Source: Heterohyrax brucei
Lineage: Eukaryota; Chordata; Mammalia; Hyracoidea; Procaviidae
DNA: 64,000 nucleotides
Direction: 5' to 3'
Assembly: GCA_028571685.1 (NCBI GenBank)
Contig: CM053143.1
Coordinates: 54,801,208-54,865,207 of the forward strand
Each line of letters opens with the position of its first letter. Position 1 is the stretch's first letter. This document shows, in pieces, positions 35,081 through 47,344 of the stretch. The position numbers were made by a program, and so were the translations under genes. The notes beneath the pieces are model-generated. The model searched no databases. It saw only the letters and a list, made by a program, of their open reading frames with translations, and was not told where the DNA came from.

Positions 35081-35947
35081 ACAAAAGTTGACTGAACTCA
35101 GTTTTTAAAATCTGTGGTCATTTTGGATGGCTAAATGCTTACTATGGAATATATTCTTTGAAAACATTTAAAAATAAATACCTGATACACAAAAGAAATT
35201 TCTAATATAGAAAGCTATAAATGAAGCTCAACAAGAACTACAATTTTTTTTTTAAAAAAAATGCTTGTTAAAATATTAAACTCATACTACTTTAATAAGA
35301 ATACTTACAGAGTAAGGAATAAATTCAAATATTTCCTAAGTACAGAAATTACTATTAGTATTAAAATTATTCTATACACTATCCAACAGTCATGGAGCTT
35401 AGTAGCCTAATTTTGAATAATCTTTATTAAAAAAAAAACTGCTTTGAAAATATTATCTTCTTTTACTGAGAAAGGTACTGAAATTTAACCTGCTTGAAAC
35501 AGACAGAATATGATGGCAGATCCAGGAATCAAACTGAGATCAGTTCAAAGTGTTTTTATTTTTTAAAGTATATTATACTTATAATTAATGGATTTGTTTT
35601 GCAAATGAAACAACTTGGAAATGAGTATTTCTCACAGTTTACTTTGCCTAAACACTTAAAGTCAAAATACATCCTTGAATTCAAGTTAGATGCTCTTGAG
35701 TTTAGATCTCTACTTTGCTACTTCTATGTTGCATTTAAAAAAAACATAGCTGTCAAGTTGAATTCTGGCTCACAGCATGTATATAATGAAATATGCTTCA
35801 GAATAGCCTGGTTTGAGTTTTATGTGGTCTCCACACTCCATTCTGTTCTGCATCATTCAGTACTGTATAGTTTGCATATACTACAATATAGTCATTCACA
35901 TGTATTAAAAAAATACACCAGGAAATTGTTGTCTTTCATAAAAGAAT
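35081..35947. other. FAT4 intron, no gene
   Basis: A 161-codon open frame at 35494-35979 has no domain and ends inside the following SINE; it looks random. A possible SINE tail scrap (agctgtcaagttgaattctg) lies near 35750. Confidence 0.45.
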
Positions 35948-36092
35948 CACTCACTGCCACCAAGTCCAACTCACAGTGACACTACAGAGTCAGACTGCCT
36001 CATAGAGTTTCTCAGGAGCACCAGGAAGATCTGAAATGCCAACCTTTGGTTAGCAAACAAAGCATTTAACCACTATACCACCAAGGTTTCCA
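35948..36092 (-). mobile_element. AfroSINE with near-perfect TSD
   Basis: Body tcactgccaccaagtccaac-like to accactataccaccaaggtt. cataaaagaat (35937-35947) and cataaaggaat (36093-36103) flank it. Confidence 0.87.
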
Positions 36093-36503
36093 CATAAAGG
36101 AATAGATGCAGATATTTCCAAAGGAAGAAATGAAAAAAAAATAGAGTAATTTTGGTTAATAATCAATGGCACTATCATTTAAATATGTTTAAATTTCATT
36201 TAAATACACAAATCTATTTTAACTTAATCTCCTAACCTACTATTTTGAGAAATGGTGCCATAAAAATACACTGTATACTCTAAAATTGATCATGTATAAC
36301 TCTATATTAATATATTAAAAATATTTCATCAGTTTTAAAGAAAGCCAATTTGAAACTGCAGAAGTGTTCTTCTGTATAAGTAGTTACGCACACATTTACA
36401 TTAAAATTAAAATTAAGATAAGCCAGCCAAGTGCCTAAGATATATATTACATATATATGCATGTATTTGTGTGTGTATGTGTGTATGTGTATAAACTAAC
36501 CAA
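36093..36503. other. FAT4 intron, short TG-rich tract
   Basis: AT-rich, with a short TA/TG stretch at 36440-36492. Confidence 0.5.
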
Positions 36504-36712
36504 ATTAAAAACCAAATCCACTGCCATTAAATCAGTTCAGCCTCAAAGCAATCCTATACCACAGAGCAGACCTGTCCTAAATAGGCTTCAAAGTTGTATA
36601 TCTGTACGGAAACAGAAAACCACATCTTTCTCCCATGGACTGGCTGGTGGGTTTAATTACCTACCTTTTGGTTAGCAGCCCAGGACTAAACAGCTGTGCT
36701 ACCAGGGATCCT
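36504..36712 (-). mobile_element. AfroSINE, long variant, antisense
   Basis: aaaccaaatccactgccatt, middle aaaaccacatctttctccca, head ggttagcagcccaggacta. Confidence 0.85.
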
Positions 36713-36767
36713 CACACACATAATATGCATATATATGTTAGTCTTAACATAAATATTTTTATGTAAC

Positions 36768-36958
36768 TCCAAACCACCAAACTCATTGCCACTGAGTCGA
36801 TTCTGACTCACAGTAACAGAGTAGAACTGCCAGATAGGCTATCCAAAGCTGTAATCTTTATGAAAGTAAACTAACACATTTAAGTCCCACAGAGCAGTTG
36901 TTGGGTTCGAACTGCCAACCTTTCGGTTAGCAGCACTTAACCACTACAGCATCAGGGC
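36768..36958 (-). mobile_element. AfroSINE, long variant, antisense
   Basis: accaaactcattgccactga, middle aaagctgtaatctttatgaa, head cagcacttaaccactacagc. Confidence 0.87.
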
Positions 36959-36994
36959 ATATATATCACGTTTTTAATTAATATAATATATAGA

Positions 36995-37149
36995 GAAATC
37001 CCGGTGTCATAGTGGTTAGATGCTACGGCTGCTAACTAAAGCGTCAGCAGTTCAAATCTACCAGGGGTTCCTCGGAAACTCTATGGGGAAGTTCTACTCC
37101 GACCTATGAGTGTTGCTATGAGTCGGAACCGACTCGACGGCAATGGGAT
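36995..37149 (+). mobile_element. AfroSINE, well-preserved copy
   Basis: agaaatcccggtgtcatagt to gaaccgactcgacggcaatg. It keeps CpG sites (gtcggaaccgactcgacgg), so it looks younger than most copies here. It runs directly into a CA/GC microsatellite. Confidence 0.92.
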
Positions 37150-37217
37150 ACACACACACAGACACATGCACGCACGCACGCACACACGCACGCACGTATG
37201 CACACTATGCACACAGA
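37150..37217. repeat. (CA)n/(GCAC)n microsatellite at a SINE tail
   Basis: Mixed cacacaca, gcacgcac and gcacacac units immediately 3' of the AfroSINE. Confidence 0.93.
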
Positions 37218-38167
37218 CATACATATGCATAGTTGGTGCATTTGTTTCATTGTTTCCCCCACTCATTTGATGTTCTAACAAACTTGTCACGGCTTAAATA
37301 ATTTCAACAAGTATCTTTCACTATTTGAATATTGTTAAATTTTTAATACTTAAAAACTGAGTTGTGACATTCATTTTTACACAAAATTGTTACATAGCAA
37401 AGATATCCTTTAATTCATAAATCTTTTTGCCAATCAATGACTCATTCATTCAACCATATTTCTAAAAGTACTTAACACTGTAATCAAGGCACAAAAATTC
37501 CTTAACAACTTGTTAATTCTTTCAAATTGCAGTTAGAATTATTCAGTATTCATAAATAGTCAATATGTACAAAATAAAACAGTGGTAAATGCTAATATTA
37601 GCTGATTTCAATAAATTTTATTCTGTGTTATCTCCTGCTAATTTTATAGCTATTCCAATCTACACTGAAAGAGTGTATTCTGCCTTTCACAATTTCTATT
37701 CATAGTACACAGTTTGCTTAACGAAAACCTTGGGCTTCACTGATATTCTTTTAGGAGCTCTGTAAGCCTTCATTAAACAGGTTTTACAGGTAACTGTAAT
37801 TCTGGAAAACCTAGACAATTTATCTCAGTGACCAGTTAATATGAGTCTGGATGTTTCAAAGATAGTGTTTTAAATGTGTCTTGGATCAGGCAATGCAGTA
37901 TCGAGTCTTACCCAGCAGTACTTTGGCAGCTTATAGGGCGAAGGCTCATTCTACAGTTCAGGAACAGAGCTTTGCCTGTGATGCATTTAAATCCTCATCA
38001 CTAACATACACATTTCATAAAGTGATAGACAAAAGTTACATAGATACACTCAAGAAAGTTCCGCACATTAGTGCATTTCAACCAATACTTTGAACAGACA
38101 AAAGAAAATTCACTTATTCATGTTACACAGAAACTATTCATAACTGAACAAGTTTTAACTGGTGTAC
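37218..38167. other. FAT4 intron 3' of exon E, no repeats recognised
   Basis: No SINE or LINE. The intron side of exon E (donor GT at 38167-38166) is here. Confidence 0.5.
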
Positions 38168-38342
38168 CTGAATCTGTAGCTGTGACCATCAGGACAAAAT
38201 GTTCCTTCATTTCCCGGTCTAGACTCTGTGTCACTCTAAGTTCTCCACTGGCTGAGAGGGTGAAAGCATTGTCTTCATTACCACCAGACAGAATGTATGA
38301 GAGTTTGCTGTTCAAACCTTGATCATCATCTCTTGCCAGCAC
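38168..38342 (-). CDS. FAT4: FAT4 coding exon E (175 bp, phase 0 to 1)
   Basis: Encodes VLARDDDQGLNSKL, then a repeat core with GGNEDNAFTLSASGEL, LDREMKE and MVTATDSG. It completes the first two thirds of the repeat begun at the end of exon D (VPENLG). The acceptor is ttttctcctgtag (AG at 38344-38343); the donor is TTCAG|gtacac (GT at 38167-38166). The intron to exon D is only 587 bp, while the next intron is 27.5 kb. An apparent extension of the frame past the donor (TPVKTC and on) is intron: the correct continuation, SPALTGTG, is found in exon F. Confidence 0.95.
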
Positions 38343-38929
38343 CTACAGGAGAAAATAATACAGACAACAGATGTGGGTAAAACTAATATGCAAATCATGC
38401 CATCAGTTATAACTCTCAAAAAATAATGAGGAAAAGCTGTTTGTACTAAGATTGAAATACTTCAAAAATATATTTTTTAAATTTTCAGGTATTAGGAAAG
38501 TGGCGTAGAATAATATGTACTGCACATTTGTATAAAACTATGTGTAGTATTTGCATAGCAATTTTGGAAGTCTTCACAAAAATTTGTAACAACAGTTTGT
38601 CTTAATATTTGCAATTATTATTCTTAAAATAAAAAAATATATGGAAATTGATGACATTCTATCGCTATAATAAAATAATTAAAAAGAACAAATACATAAA
38701 TATTTGCACTAATAAACAGTTATGACTGAAAATACAGCATTTTAATGTATGAGGAAATCATTAGCTTCTTGGGCATAAATCTTTTCAAGATTTTCTGTAT
38801 CCGAAATTGAGCACTTACAGATGAAAATAAGGAATAGGGTAGAGAAAGCATGAAATGGGCAAAGAAGGGTGCTTTTCACGTGTATGAATTTTAGTGAAAA
38901 CAAAATTTGTTTTAGTTATTTATACTGAC

Positions 38930-39852
38930 CTGAAGAATTGTACTAGGCAGCGTTCCTAAATTTTCAGGAACATTCACAGAATATGGAGAAAGCTCAAATA
39001 TTGGGACAAAATCATTAATATCGAGTAGAACAATGCTGACAGTGGAGGTATCAGTTCTTGGGGTACTTCCTCGATCTGTTGCCTGAACAGTTAAGAAGTA
39101 AGTAGGAGTCTTTTCTCTGTCCAAAGGCTTAGCCACAGTGACGGCACCTGTGACTGAGTCAATCCGAAATTCCTGATTGGCACTTCCATCAACAATGCCA
39201 TAGCGAACCTGTCCATTTGTACCTTCATCCCCATCTGCTGCGAATACTTGTACTATATCTGTCCCAGTAAGAATGTTTTCATTAATCTCCACTTTATACA
39301 AAGCCTGTGCAAAGACAGGGTTGTTATCATTGATGTCAAGTACCATAACTACAACCTCTGCAGAAGAAGAGAGAGACGGTTGGCCTTTGTCCGTGGCCAC
39401 CACCATAAGGGTGTAATTAGAAACCTCTTCTCTATCCAGTTCTCCAGTCAGCCTCACCTCACCATCAATAGTTCCAATACTAAACTTGTTTCCCAAAGGG
39501 TTCAGCAGGGTATACTCAATATAGCTGTTCGGACCACTATCTGGATCCGTTGCTTGAGCTTTGAAAACAACAGTATCAATTGGAGTGTTCTCAGGAATGT
39601 ATGTCAATTTCGGGGAAAGGAATGTTGGTGGGTTGTCGTTTACATCCAACAAAATAATGGAGACTTGGGCTGTGCTGGTCAGCCTGGAGGCCGGAAGCTG
39701 CGGCAGGTCATGCACCTGAACAACCAGGTTGTAGAAGGACTGGCTTTCCCGATCCAAAGCTTTTACGACTTTCAGGACACCATTCTCATCAACTGTAAAC
39801 TGCCCAAGGCTATCACCTGAAGCAATGCTGTAAGCCAACTGGGAGTTGATGC
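38930..39852 (-). CDS. FAT4: FAT4 coding exon D (923 bp, phase 1 to 0)
   Basis: The largest exon here, about 308 residues. It starts INSQLAYSIASGDS and holds most of three consecutive cadherin repeats. Each has the DRE motif (LDRESQS, LDREEVS, LDREKTP) and a linker: DVNDNPPTF, DINDNNPVF and DINDFVPIF. Other calcium ligands are IPENTP, ATDPDSG, INENIL, AADGDEG and VPENLG. The acceptor is cttcaatttcag (AG at 39854-39853); the donor is CTTCAG|gtcagt (GT at 38929-38928). The frame is open throughout. An open frame on the opposite strand (39248-39820) is a shadow of this exon. DINDF lacks the final linker Asn. Confidence 0.97.
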
Positions 39853-42800
39853 CTGAAATTGAAGGGAAATAATTAATTTTCTGAAATGAAGGCTAATTGC
39901 AGTCTAGATTGTAACAAAAATTCTGGAAAGTAACTGCATGTTTCATGTAAGATTCCCCAAACACATGGATGATGTAGCCACAGTTTTGTTGTTATTGTTT
40001 CATTGCTTAGTAAGTAAGACATAGAAATATCTCTTGTTAACTTGTGATTTGAAAAGATGTTTACAATCTGGTGAGCCAATGACTCTTACTGCTTGCTATT
40101 TATTACGGTGTTGAAACGTTAAATCACAAAACTAAAGAGGAGAAAGTATTCCAAAGGGTGGATATTTTTCTATCCATTTCCTTGTTTCCGTCACATAATT
40201 CCTGAGGGTCCAACACTAAGTATGCCCCGCTCTATACCATTAGTCAAACATAACTTCGGTAATTTACTGAGGCCAACACTAATTTTCAGAGAAGGGTAAT
40301 AAAATTTTCTGATGCATTAGTCATCGATGCTTAAGACTTCTTTTACATTTCTTGTCAGAACTAGTACATACTTTTTAATTCTTATTAAGCATCTGGTCAA
40401 GGGATGGCCTTTGAGAAAATGCTTCTTTCTCAGAGTTTATTACATATAAAACATTATATATGTATACATGGGCACATATATACATATGTATATTTATACC
40501 ATCTATGCTTATATATTATGTATAAAACATTGTATATGTCTAATGGGTTTGAGGTTTTCATCTCAAGAAAACATTATTTATACAATTATAAATAAAAGGC
40601 TCTAAATATAAACGTTTATGCTACTATCGATCTTTATTTGATATTTTTATCTTATTTCCTCTACAAGTTTATGTAGCTTTTTAGTATTTTAAAATTAAAG
40701 TCATTATTAAAAAGAAAAAAAATTGCAGTCTCTTACAGATGATGCAGAGAATAAATGCATTATGTAGGCGACTAATTTAAACTGCACTAGCACACAACTG
40801 GTGAAAATGTAAAGTCAGACTCACTGTCCCAGAAAAGAGCTTACTTCGCTACCCATACTGCCAGGTTCATTTATATATTGAATTCTAGCGGCACTGGTGT
40901 TGTTATAGGATATCATGGTAAGAAGGATATTATTTATCTACACAATCGTTCCTTAGTAAATACTTGTATATCTGGAAATAGTGAAATTCTACTAAGTTAC
41001 ATGAATTGCTTACAAAAAGCTTCATTTATCGAGTTCTTGAATTCCACATACCAGATATGGTGCCCACTTTTTGTCAAGAGGCTTTTAGAAAATTTGATCG
41101 TACTTTTCTCATTTTTCCCCTGAAAAATACTCATTCTCAGAGTTGTGCGAATACATGAATTAGATTTGTTTCTTCTCGAAGTTCATTCATTTCTTTGCAA
41201 AAGGACGCTTACTTGAATAACTTTGTAGTTTCTTCCTTATCAGATAAAGTGTGCCCTTTACTAAACTGCTAAAATTACTCTTGTTCTGTGATTTGATGTT
41301 CTCTATCTAGTGCCTTATGTATATATCCTAATAAAGTTGAAATATTTATAAAGATAACTTCCAGGTACTGACTTACTAATAAAAATTTCTCAGATAAACA
41401 ATGACTGAGTAGGTCTTTGAAAAGGCATGGTTTTCCTCCCTACTAAAAATTGTGGATTTTACCTTATTAGTTAATAAGTGAGCAAAGACGACGTTTTACA
41501 TTCATAATAATTAGAGTTTGAGAATTAGGAAGAATATGGATAAATAAAACTAACAGAGTCCACAGCTCAACTCAGTGGCAAGAGAGAAAATAATTTTAAA
41601 ACCTGGATAAAAGAAGACCAACAGCCCACTTCAACTCCTTGTCTTAAACTTCTTCAGATGTGATGGGATAAAAAGTTTTATCACATAATGTACACAAAAA
41701 GATATACACAGCATAAATAAATTTACTTTCTAAAGAAATTTTCTGCTTTTTAATGGAAAATCTATCAGTAAATACTGAATCTACAGTCTTTTGAGGCCCA
41801 TAAGGCTCAAATTTAGACATGATTATTATCGAGGAACAAAGTTATGAAAACATCTGAATAAAATTAATGCTATTGAGGGGAGATATAAGATTTGGTTTTG
41901 TGTAAGTGCATAACATCTTTTATGCCTTGGGTCAAGACACACTAGAAATATTGGAATGAAAAACAGCACATGATTAGCAACTGATGGAGTAGCTGTTTTC
42001 CATAAATCAACTGGAATGCAAGCAATTAAACCAGGGATGTGAACACTCTCAGTCCACCCTATACGCTACTTCTTTGAGTCAACAATTAAACTGTCAAGGC
42101 ATAAAAGGAACATGATACCACGATTTTATAATCTTGCTGTAAACAGCAGAACAACCTCTTTTTAAGAGGAAAAAATGGTGAGATGTGTGGGTAGAGAGGT
42201 CATAAACATGAGTACTTCACTTTATCTAAAACTATGGAAAGAGAAATTTTATTTTTATGAGTAAGTTTATAACGACAAATATAAGACAGTAAGTAATAAT
42301 GAACTAAAGATACCTAGCATTATACATTATCATTATCATTGGGAAAAGTCAGGGTAATGATTCAGCAGTTTTTAATTTTTATTTGTTACGAAGTTCCACG
42401 GTATTTTCTCAGAACAACTCTCATCTCAGGAACTGAAAGCTAGTTGCTCCAATTATGGGCCATGGAAGCAATTTACATTTACTAAACTGTAAAGAAAAGG
42501 GCTTTTCATTCGTGACAAGACTCTTCAGTGACTTTGTGCATGTGCTCTCCATCTAGAAAATAGATGTTGACATATTGAAACTCCAAATTCTCCCAGAACA
42601 TTTGCATTGTGCAAAAAATCTGGAGCTCAGACCTGATTCTTCCCTTAATTTTTGCATGAAATATCCAAATAATACAAGAGTAAATACATTATTTTTAAAT
42701 TCTGTAGTTTCTCCATAACTTTTAGAATTTGAATTTACTGTTACAACCCACCAGGTCTTTAAACTTGAAACAGTTCATATTTCTGTCCAATATTCTGAAA

Positions 42801-43145
42801 ATGATTTACTTACAAGATTCTTCCTGGCAGTTTTATTTTCTGTGTGCATTTTTTCCTATTTCAGTCTAATGAATAATTTAGTTCCAGGATATATAGCACA
42901 TAAAATATGTATAACACTATAGGCATAGTTCTATGTTACAATATCTGCACATTTATTCTTGATACATAAATACTGTCTAATGATTTCTCAAAAAAAATAA
43001 GAGCAAACAAACTCATACATATCAACTACTCACAGAACTGTAACACATGGAAGTATTTCAGAAAACATTCATCTTTCTGAAACCATTTCAACAAGTCATC
43101 AGGTCACTGGCATATGAAACCTACATATACACACATGTAAGTATA

Positions 43146-43197
43146 GCCAGCCAAGTGCCATCGAGTCAGATCTGACTCATGGTGACCCTAGGACATG
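43146..43197 (-). mobile_element. Severely truncated SINE tail with 13-bp TSD
   Basis: Only 52 bases: ccaagtgccatcgagtcaga, tctgactcatggtgacccta. acatgtaagtata is repeated exactly at 43133-43145 and 43198-43210, so both boundaries are certain. Confidence 0.85.
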
Positions 43198-44471
43198 ACA
43201 TGTAAGTATATTAAACACTAATTTCATTGCTTTATTATAAAATCAACCTTACAAGACTCCCGATATTTTGAAGAATATATAGAATTTTTTTCCCAAAATA
43301 GTGATAAAATAATTACCAGTCATAATACATCATTGTCAAATTTCTTACATTTAGCATCAATATTCAACTGTTTATAAGAGAGCTTTGAGATTACCACCTC
43401 CAATATTTCCTTGTGAAAATTTTGCTGTTTCATACAAAATGATCACGTTACCTGACTTTTTAAAGGTTAAACACTGAGATAACAGAAAATACTAAATTTA
43501 TTTTCATACAAAATTTCTCTATCTAAAAAGATGACACTATCACCTTATTAAAAAGCATTTAATCCAAGACTATAATTAGTCTGATGATTTAAAAAATGTC
43601 TAAACAATTCTGTTTGTGAACTATTCAGTGTAACTGAGTTAGCAATTTTTAAAAAACAAGGTTACCCTTGTACATTCTTATCATTATCCTTGAAATTCCA
43701 AACGAATAGGAACTGTGTCCTATATTTTAGGTCAAGGTACAGGAAATTACACTGATAAAAGTATTCAAAATGAAAACAATGGCAAAAAGTAGCTTGAAAC
43801 TTGCCCAACACCATTAAAGGTGGGAAAAAAAAATCCATGAAGAATTATTTGAGCCAATAGTTCATATGTATCTGTGCTCACGAACATGTAGTATTTCAGC
43901 AGATTTTTTCACAAGGAAAGTTTCTTATGTTCAACTTGTGCCATTACAGTTTAAGTTATAAGTAAAATGTAATCTAAAGCAGCACACTAATTCCTGAAAC
44001 AATGTTGTGTCTGTGACACTCAATAAAAAACAAATACAGTATAAACTTCACTACAGAAAATTTGGATACACTCACAGTGACAAATAAGAATATAGAATGA
44101 TAATGGAAACAATCATACGCCAGGAAAAGTTAAACTACTTAAAGGTCAGATAATAGAGAAGTCAACCTCCCAAATAGAGAGTATTAAAAGTTTAATTTCA
44201 GCCAATCATCTGAGCTGGGCTATTGGAAAATTACAAGAAATAGAGGGTGCAGTGTTCTTAAGCCAGGACTTGGCACAAATTAAACACTAAACATACATGG
44301 GTTGTTATTATTATCAATTTTCAGAAACAGGGCCTGGCAAGCAACCTCCAAAAGGTTACAGCCTTGAAAGCCGTAAGTACTCTGTACACACGGGATAAAA
44401 ACCAACAACACTTTTATTAACGTTACTGTTAACAGTACTAGTAGTAGTAGCTCTAGTACTGCAACCATATA

Positions 44472-44499
44472 CGTGTGTGTGTGTGTGCGTGTGTGTGTT
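44472..44499. repeat. (GT)n microsatellite
   Basis: gtgtgtgtgtgtgcgtgtgt and on, about 28 bases with one GC step. Confidence 0.95.
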
Positions 44500-45626
44500 C
44501 AGTAAAATGGAAACTTCAATCTGCACTTAATACATTCTAAACAAAACCATTTCCAATTTTGTGAATTGAGCCTGCATGAAATAATGTTTTATCTGTAGCA
44601 TCTTTCTGTCATTCTAGCCATTTCTGAAAGGAAATTAAAATATGGAACAGAATGTCAAGAAAGAACAGAATTCTGACATTACATATATCATCCAAATCCA
44701 TAAGAACCAGGAAATTCTTAGTTAGCACTGACATGTTTATATCACCAGGCACATCCACCAGCAAGAGACCTATTAACCTCTCCTAAGTACTGTCCCCATG
44801 TTTTCTCCACTGATAAGACAAGCAGCTGCACTCAGTACCTTGTAAGACAGGGTACACATTTCTAAACAATTCTCAGTTAAAGAATGATAAGCTCTATAAT
44901 GTGACATCCAATACTATATTACTTGATTTATAGAGTATATGTACATGGGTGTATATTAATAAAATAAGTCTTTGGAGAAAGACCAGGGCAGCCAGATTAT
45001 AAGAGAAATGTGTCAAATGCTTCTATATAAATGCAAATCAAACTTGTACAGGTTTAATGCAGAATCTTTAACCTGATTATATATTGTAAGTTAAAGAGAT
45101 CCGAAAATGTTCTTTGAATCAAGCCATGGAAACTTACTAAAATAATGTTGGCAATTTTCAGTCAGAAATATAAAATTTAACTATGAATTCTTTTTCTTTA
45201 AGGCTTTAGTTTTCTTTGTCATTCCAAATGTTATTCTTTTCTTTTCTTTTTTTTTTTTTTAGTTAAAATACGTATGTAAATAGAAATGTTTTATTTACCA
45301 GAGGAGGGAAAAAAACTACTAAAAAGCTGTTATATGGCTTCTCTATGACTAATCTACAAGAATCCCACAATATTAGGACAAAGAAAAGTAAAGTTTATAT
45401 TATTTATAAAAGGGCGACAATTCACAGTGCTGCAACTGGTGTAACTTCACTGGTCAAGCAGTTAATTTTTTTAATGACTATCATTTTAATTACAAATCTA
45501 TTCCTCAGTTTAGGACACAGATTCACAAAATACAATTTTGTGACAGCTGAAAACAGTAGGCCATGTAAATCTGACATTTCTAATAAAGTTTTGTTTTTTT
45601 TTAAGAAAGGTAAATAAAGTACATAC

Positions 45627-45977
45627 CGTCATCTGCATCAGTAACATTAAACACAAGAACAGTAGATCCTAGAGGTAGATTCTCCATTAACGATGTGCTA
45701 TATGAATTCAAGCTGAATACAGGTGGGTTATCATTTACATCGAGTATATTGAAGTAAACCCTGATGGTAGTAAATTGTCCCCCACCATCTTCAGCTCGGA
45801 CAGTGAGGATATAATACTGCTGTGCTTCATAATCTAAGACTCGAGTCAAATTAAAGACTCCAGTAACTGGATTCAGGAAAAAGATGCCATCTTCATCATC
45901 TTCGTTTACAGTGTATGTAATTTCTCCATTTACACCAGAGTCATCATCTGTAGCTAAAATAGCTGCTACCAAAGAAC
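45627..45977 (-). CDS. FAT4: FAT4 coding exon C (351 bp, phase 1 to 1)
   Basis: Encodes one whole cadherin repeat: ATDDDSGVNGEI, the core with FFLNPVTGVFNL and LDYE, RAEDGG, linker DVNDNPPVF, then the start of the next repeat (YSTSLMENLPLG, VTDADDG). The acceptor is ttttctatag (AG at 45979-45978); the donor is GACG|gtatgt (GT at 45626-45625). LDYE takes the place of the usual LDRE, a common cadherin variant. The exon is symmetric (phase 1 at both ends, 117 codons) and corresponds almost exactly to one repeat, so skipping it would remove one repeat in frame. The intron to exon B is only 1,367 bp. Confidence 0.96.
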
Positions 45978-47344
45978 CTATAGAAAAGAATAAATTAATA
46001 GTCTAAAATGAATGAAACAAGGGGTATCACTAAGAGAACATATATACTAAAACACCAAAAAGTTTGATTTATAGAAAAATATCTTAAATAGACAATTATC
46101 TTTATATGTGTACATACAATGAAGGTGACATCTTGCAGTATTCTACATTCTCATTTACACTGACACACTCAGGTGTCAATAAAGCATATGCTACATTAGA
46201 TATCTGGGTACATGGAGTATACACAAAGTATACATGTTGCTGTGTACATGAAGTGTTTTAGGGAATAGATCTACTTATTGCTACTTCTAACATTAGTTTT
46301 CTATGCAATTTTAGGAATTCATCAACTTGAATTCAGTGAGCATATATTAGATTCTGTTGCTAGTGTCAGGCCCTGGGGATTCTGAGCAATAAAATACACT
46401 TAAGCTCTGGCCCACTGCTCCTCACAATACAACTCATGTGGTCATTGCTATAACTAAGGCAAGAGATCACAGCTATAGGGATTTCATAAAGGACATAAAC
46501 AACACTTCTTGAGAAGAGAATAGAAAACCGCAGTAAGTAGTATTCCTTTATAAATGTTTGATGTTTATACCAAATAGAGTTTTCCAAACTGATGTCTTAT
46601 CAAGCTGATATTAAACTATCCCATGTGTAACTGAGAATCAAATTTCAGTGTTAAGTAAGAATTTCCAATAATGAGAATGTAGACACAAGGAATAAGGAAT
46701 ACGGGCGTTGAATGCTCAGACTCAACAATCACAAAGTATGTTGAAAGAGGCAAGATTATAATTCAGAATTCAGACTCTATTAACATTTATTAAGCAGCTG
46801 GAGATCCTCCAACTATGTGGTAGAAACATCATGTATATTTTGTAAATTAGCCTTGACTCTAATTCTAATAGCAATTTTTTCCATTTTACAAAAGGAACTG
46901 AAGCTAAGAGAAAGGAATTAAGTCATCCAGGATCATGCATTAACAATTCTGTATTTACAGGTTTTTACTGAAGTCCATGTATTTTTCTCTGTTATTTCTA
47001 AACACAGCAACATAATCACATAATACATTTTTTTTTAAAGTTGGCAACAGTATGGAAACTGTTACTGGCAGAAAAATTAACATCCAGGTAACAAATACTC
47101 TCCAAAAAAGAAAAACATCTGAAATTAGTTATTAGATGAATGCCTAACCTCATCTGCTCTCAAAAGGCTAGTGATTTGCTTGAGAAATTTACTAAAGATG
47201 ATTAAAGCAAAGATTCAAAATTCAGTATATGTATTTTCATAACTGGTAGTATATGATAAAAACTCATCACTGATTAACACTAGCCAAAACATGGAGCCCC
47301 TAAGTCTAGGCACAAGTGATCACGTAGGGCTTAAATGGACTTAC
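45978..47344. other. FAT4 intron B-C
   Basis: 1,367 bp. Contains a MIR-like element (46780-46945) and a possible old repeat at 46330-46500 (tgtcaggccctggggattct). Confidence 0.5.
46780..46945 (+). mobile_element. MIR element
   Basis: aacatttattaagcagctgg, tccattttacaaaaggaact, gaagctaagagaaaggaatt, catccaggatcatgc. Confidence 0.6.

Larger units (their letters stand above)
39853..45626. other. FAT4 intron C-D, nearly repeat-free
   Basis: 5.8 kb of AT-rich intron. Apart from a 52-bp SINE tail at 43146, a short TA/TG stretch near 40460, a GT tract at 44472 and a poly-T at 45250, I see no interspersed repeat. Confidence 0.5.

Noticed and set aside
35494..35979. 161-codon open frame
   Set aside because: AT-rich, no domain, and its end lies inside an AfroSINE.
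38100..38167. Extension of exon E past its donor (TPVKTC and on)
   Set aside because: The phase-1 donor gtacac and the exact join to exon F (ATDSG-SPALTG) show that this part is intron.
39248..39820. 190-codon open frame on the plus strand
   Set aside because: It lies wholly opposite FAT4 exon D, has no recognisable domain, and is explained by antisense reading of a long coding exon.
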